Assembly: GCA_044464485.1 (NCBI GenBank)
Contig: JBIQLG010000015.1
Coordinates: forward strand, 1 to 58,332
Reading direction: 5' to 3'
Source: Terrimesophilobacter sp044464485
GTDB taxonomy: Bacteria; Actinomycetota; Actinomycetes; Actinomycetales; Microbacteriaceae
Length of the DNA stretch: 58,332 bases
Both the position numbers and the translations under genes were made by a program. Numbering within the stretch: position 1 is the stretch's first letter; each line of letters begins with the position of its first letter. This document shows, in pieces, positions 56,132-58,332 of this stretch. A model generated the notes under the pieces. It saw only the letters and a list, made by a program, of their open reading frames with translations. It made no database searches and was not told where the DNA came from.

Positions 56132-57121
56132 CTATTTCACGGCGCGAATCTGGATGAGGAAGACGAGCGTTTGTCCCGCGAGATTTGTGTCGTTGATCGC
56201 ACCGTCGCCGTAAGCGTATTTCGGAGGAATCGTCACGAGAACTGTCGCGCCCACCTTCTGGCCGACCATTGCTGCGGCAAAACCTTCGATGACGCCCGAC
56301 ACCGGGAATGTTGCGGGTTCCCCTCGCGTGTAACTCTGGTCGAAAATCGTGTTCTTGTCCCAGGACGTTCCCTGGTAGTCGACAGTGACCGTGGAACTGG
56401 CCGACACGTCAGCGCCCGCTCCCTCCTCGATGACCTTGAGTTCGAGTTCGGTGGGCGGCGCGCTCGCTGGCAGCGTGACGACGGGAACGTCTCCGTTGAG
56501 ATCGACGGCAGGAACGTTGTCGACCCACGGCACGGGAGTCGGAAGCGGAACGGGCGTAGAGCTCGGCGCCGGCGCCGGCGGCTCGGTGGGAGCCGGCCCC
56601 ACCTTGCTGACGTCAAAGATGAAGACGACCGTGTCGGTGGCGCCGATGCCCTGATTCGACATGTCGGTTTTCGTGTGACCGAACAGCTGGTCCGCGGGGA
56701 CCGCCGTCACCAGTCGGTCACCGGCTCGCGCGCACAGCAGCGAGTCATAGAGTCCCGGGAGGGCGCTCTTCTGCGAGGCGTTCGGCGAGAACGTCGCGTT
56801 GCTCCAGGTGCTTCCCGGCTCCAGTTCCACCGCTTTGCGCGTGGATGCGTTATAGACGGCGTAGTGGGTCTCGACGATGTCGCCGTCCTGCGCGGGCTCG
56901 CCCTTGCCGGAAATGACCACCGTGCGCTCGGTTTTGTCGGTGTCAAACGCCGGCGGCATCGTGACTTTGGGTTCCTTGCCGAAGTCCCCAGACACCTTGA
57001 TGGAATTCGAGTGAGGGCCGGCGGGCGTCGCCTCGCAGGAGCTGTCCGATGGTGAACTGCACGCGACAAGCGAAAGTGCGACCATTGCGGTCAGCGTGAC
57101 GGTCGTGATGAATTTGGGCAC
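56132..57121 (-). CDS. Lipoprotein with two FKBP-type peptidyl-prolyl isomerase domains
   Basis: This 329-residue extracytoplasmic lipoprotein starts with a GTG. Its signal sequence VPKFITTVTLTAMVALSLVACSS has lipobox LVAC (Cys21). The first FKBP domain (about 65-190: GDIVETHYAVYNASTRKAVELE, AGDRLVTAVPADQLFG) and the second (about 230-329: SSTVTVDYQGTSWDKNTIFDQSY, FAAAMVGQKVGATVLVTIPPKYAYGDG) are joined by a Pro-rich linker (PAPTEPPAPAPSSTPVPLPTPVP). The active-site YG and FD residues appear best conserved in the second domain. It probably assists folding of secreted proteins. An AGGA motif lies upstream of the start. Confidence 0.88.
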   Translation of the reverse strand: MPKFITTVTLTAMVALSLVACSSPSDSSCEATPAGPHSNSIKVSGDFGKEPKVTMPPAFDTDKTERTVVISGKGEPAQDGDIVETHYAVYNASTRKAVELEPGSTWSNATFSPNASQKSALPGLYDSLLCARAGDRLVTAVPADQLFGHTKTDMSNQGIGATDTVVFIFDVSKVGPAPTEPPAPAPSSTPVPLPTPVPWVDNVPAVDLNGDVPVVTLPASAPPTELELKVIEEGAGADVSASSTVTVDYQGTSWDKNTIFDQSYTRGEPATFPVSGVIEGFAAAMVGQKVGATVLVTIPPKYAYGDGAINDTNLAGQTLVFLIQIRAVK

Positions 57122-57230
57122 GGGACTGCTTTCCTGGTGAGTGCGGTGGAATGTGGGTACGCGCGAACGAAGCGCAGTGCAATTCTGTCGGCAAATGTTA
57201 GGCAAACGCTGACAAGAGGTTGCCGAGCAA

Positions 57231-57701
57231 TTAGCCTACGACGATTTGCGGCTCATGGGTCACGGCGAAGTTCACGGAATTCGCGATGAAACACTTTTGG
57301 CTCGCCTCGTGGTGCGCACGGAGTGCCGCTTCCGCCATGTCCGCAGACGCGACGGTAACGACGGGGCGCAGCACAACCGACGTGAAATGGCCGCCGCCAT
57401 CTGGTGTCTGTTCCATCGTGCCGAATGCAGTATCGGTGTATGCCGTGACGAGGATGCCGTGCAACACCGCCACGTGCAGATAGCTGAGCATGTGACACTG
57501 GCTCAGAGCGGCCACGAGCAGTTCTTCCGGATTCCAGCGGTCCGCATTTCCGTGAAAAGTACGATCCGCTGAACCCTCGACCGGATGCTTTCCTTCCGCA
57601 GTGAGAAGAAGTTCGCGGCCGTACTCTCGGTATCCGCTCGTACCGGTTCCCCGGTTGCCGCGCCACTCGATCGTGGTCTCGTAGTGATGCTCGTGTCCCA
57701 T
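57231..57701 (-). CDS. OsmC/Ohr-type peroxiredoxin
   Basis: This 156-residue OsmC-family protein reduces organic hydroperoxides through a reactive pair of cysteines, Cys69 in LSQCHMLSYLH and Cys137 in SQKCFIANSVNF. Other conserved marks are ADRWNPEELLVAALS. ATG 57701 was chosen because TAACGT ends 7 nt before it (leaderless). It is divergent from gabT. Its presence after the dxr/FKBP genes has no obvious functional link. Confidence 0.88.
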   Translation of the reverse strand: MGHEHHYETTIEWRGNRGTGTSGYREYGRELLLTAEGKHPVEGSADRTFHGNADRWNPEELLVAALSQCHMLSYLHVAVLHGILVTAYTDTAFGTMEQTPDGGGHFTSVVLRPVVTVASADMAEAALRAHHEASQKCFIANSVNFAVTHEPQIVVG

Positions 57702-57708
57702 TCCCAGC

Positions 57709-57714
57709 ACGTTA
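57709..57714 (-). promoter_or_regulatory. -10 box of the OsmC gene (leaderless)
   Basis: TAACGT on the minus strand ends 7 nt before the ATG at 57701. Confidence 0.4.
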
Positions 57715-57742
57715 CCAGCCCCTGCTTTGCGTGCCACAGCGA

Positions 57743-57748
57743 TACACT
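57743..57748 (+). promoter_or_regulatory. -10 box of gabT (leaderless)
   Basis: TACACT ends 9 nt before the gabT ATG; no Shine-Dalgarno precedes the start. Confidence 0.35.
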
Positions 57749-57757
57749 TGATTCACT

Positions 57758-58332
57758 ATGACTGACACGCTTTCTGCTACCGTTTCTGCTTCCGCCGCAT
57801 CGGCTTCCGCTGGGCACGATTCCGCCGGCGCTCCGCGCGAACGGCGCGTTGTCACCGCCATCCCCGGTCCTCGATCTCAGGCGATTCACAAGCGACGGTT
57901 GGCGTCGGTCGCCGCGGGCGCGGCGTCGGGATTCCCCATCTACGTCGATCACGCCCACGGCGCCGTGATTGTCGATGTCGACGGCAACCAGTTCATCGAT
58001 CTCGGCTCGGGGATCGGTGTCACCACGATCGGTCACACGGATGACGACGTCGTCGCGGCGGCACGCGCTCAGTTGGGCAACCTCACGCACGGGCTCTTCA
58101 CCATCACTCCATACGAAGGCTACGTGCGGGTTGCCGAACTTCTGGCAGAACACACGCCGGGCAATTTCGCCAAGAAGACCGTGCTCGTGAACTCGGGTGC
58201 CGAGGCAGTGGAAAATGGCGTCAAGATTGCCAGAAAGTTCACCGGCCGCGTCGGCGTCGCCGTTCTGGACCATGCCTTCCACGGCCGCACGAACCTCACG
58301 ATGGCGATGAACTACAAGTCGATGCCCTACGG
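57758..58332 (+). CDS. gabT: 4-aminobutyrate aminotransferase, N-terminal part (runs off the right edge)
   Basis: The first 191 residues are visible. An Ala/Ser-rich N-terminal tail leads into RRVVTAIPGPRSQAIHKRR, FPIYVDHAHGAVIVDVDGNQFIDLGSGIGVTTIGH, then LTHGLFTITPYEGYVRVAELLAEHTPGNF. LVNSGAEAVENGVKIARKFTGR and DHAFHGRTNLTMAMNYKSMPY follow; these are class III PLP-dependent aminotransferase marks characteristic of GabT. The PLP lysine lies beyond the edge. The enzyme transfers the amino group of 4-aminobutyrate to 2-oxoglutarate. The frame is open to the last base. Confidence 0.9.
   Translation, partial: MTDTLSATVSASAASASAGHDSAGAPRERRVVTAIPGPRSQAIHKRRLASVAAGAASGFPIYVDHAHGAVIVDVDGNQFIDLGSGIGVTTIGHTDDDVVAAARAQLGNLTHGLFTITPYEGYVRVAELLAEHTPGNFAKKTVLVNSGAEAVENGVKIARKFTGRVGVAVLDHAFHGRTNLTMAMNYKSMPY

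Overview
The window is high-GC actinobacterial DNA, most probably Microbacteriaceae or a close relative. The evidence is the order and sequence of the housekeeping genes (dxr, rip, ispG, proS, nusA, ylxR, infB, rbfA, truB, ribF, all on the minus strand), frequent GTG starts, many start codons that follow a TANNNT -10 box by only 6-9 nt (leaderless mRNAs), and GTGA/ATGA/TGATG gene overlaps. I saw no rRNA, tRNA, CRISPR array or transposase.

Layout. (1) 1-12042, housekeeping: start of an MFS exporter, ribF, two small membrane proteins, truB, a ketopantoate-reductase-like gene (+), a uridine-kinase-like gene, mutY (+), rbfA, infB, ylxR, nusA, proS. (2) 12060-16288: Lrp/AsnC regulator and a branched-chain 2-oxoacid dehydrogenase operon (E1 alpha, E1 beta, E2). 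(3) 16297-21348: MOSC protein, a small conserved protein, 5-oxoprolinase pxpABC, an Smr protein, a dienelactone-hydrolase-like gene and a VOC protein. (4) 21520-24826: two MFS exporters, the second divergent from a winged-helix regulator across a clear palindromic operator. (5) 24827-26233: an accessory patch with small orphan genes and a relic of an enoyl-CoA hydratase gene. (6) 26257-40019: a nearly complete aerobic phenylacetate (paa) catabolic cluster (paaG-like, paaEDCBA, paaI-paaR, paaK, paaF-paaH-paaZ plus an MFS gene). It is interrupted by a tandem pair of membrane-anchored paralogues and a relic of the paaR 3' end. (7) 40102-41250: ispG. (8) 41264-53659: a 12-gene operon (Liv-type ABC importer, acyl-CoA ligase, TetR regulator, 3-hydroxybutyrate-type dehydrogenase, two alpha/beta hydrolases, 3-oxoacid CoA-transferase) with a divergent acetyl-CoA acetyltransferase. 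(9) 53665-58332: rip, dxr, a tandem-FKBP lipoprotein, an OsmC protein and the start of gabT.

How it fits together. The housekeeping order matches the conserved actinobacterial dxr-rip-ispG-proS-nusA-infB backbone, but large catabolic blocks sit between rip and ispG and between ispG and proS. All the blocks feed acyl-CoA metabolism: phenylacetate to acetyl-CoA and succinyl-CoA (paa), branched-chain 2-oxoacids to acyl-CoAs (bkd), 5-oxoproline to glutamate (pxp), and probably 3-hydroxybutyrate or its esters/oligomers to acetyl-CoA (the 41-53 kb operon). The last is the best candidate for an undescribed system: importer, hydrolases, dehydrogenase, CoA-transferase, thiolase and regulator are encoded together.

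Start codons were chosen by Shine-Dalgarno spacing, gene overlap or leaderless -10 spacing. Where the choice is uncertain the entry says so. Family names rest on motifs read by eye; no database search was possible.
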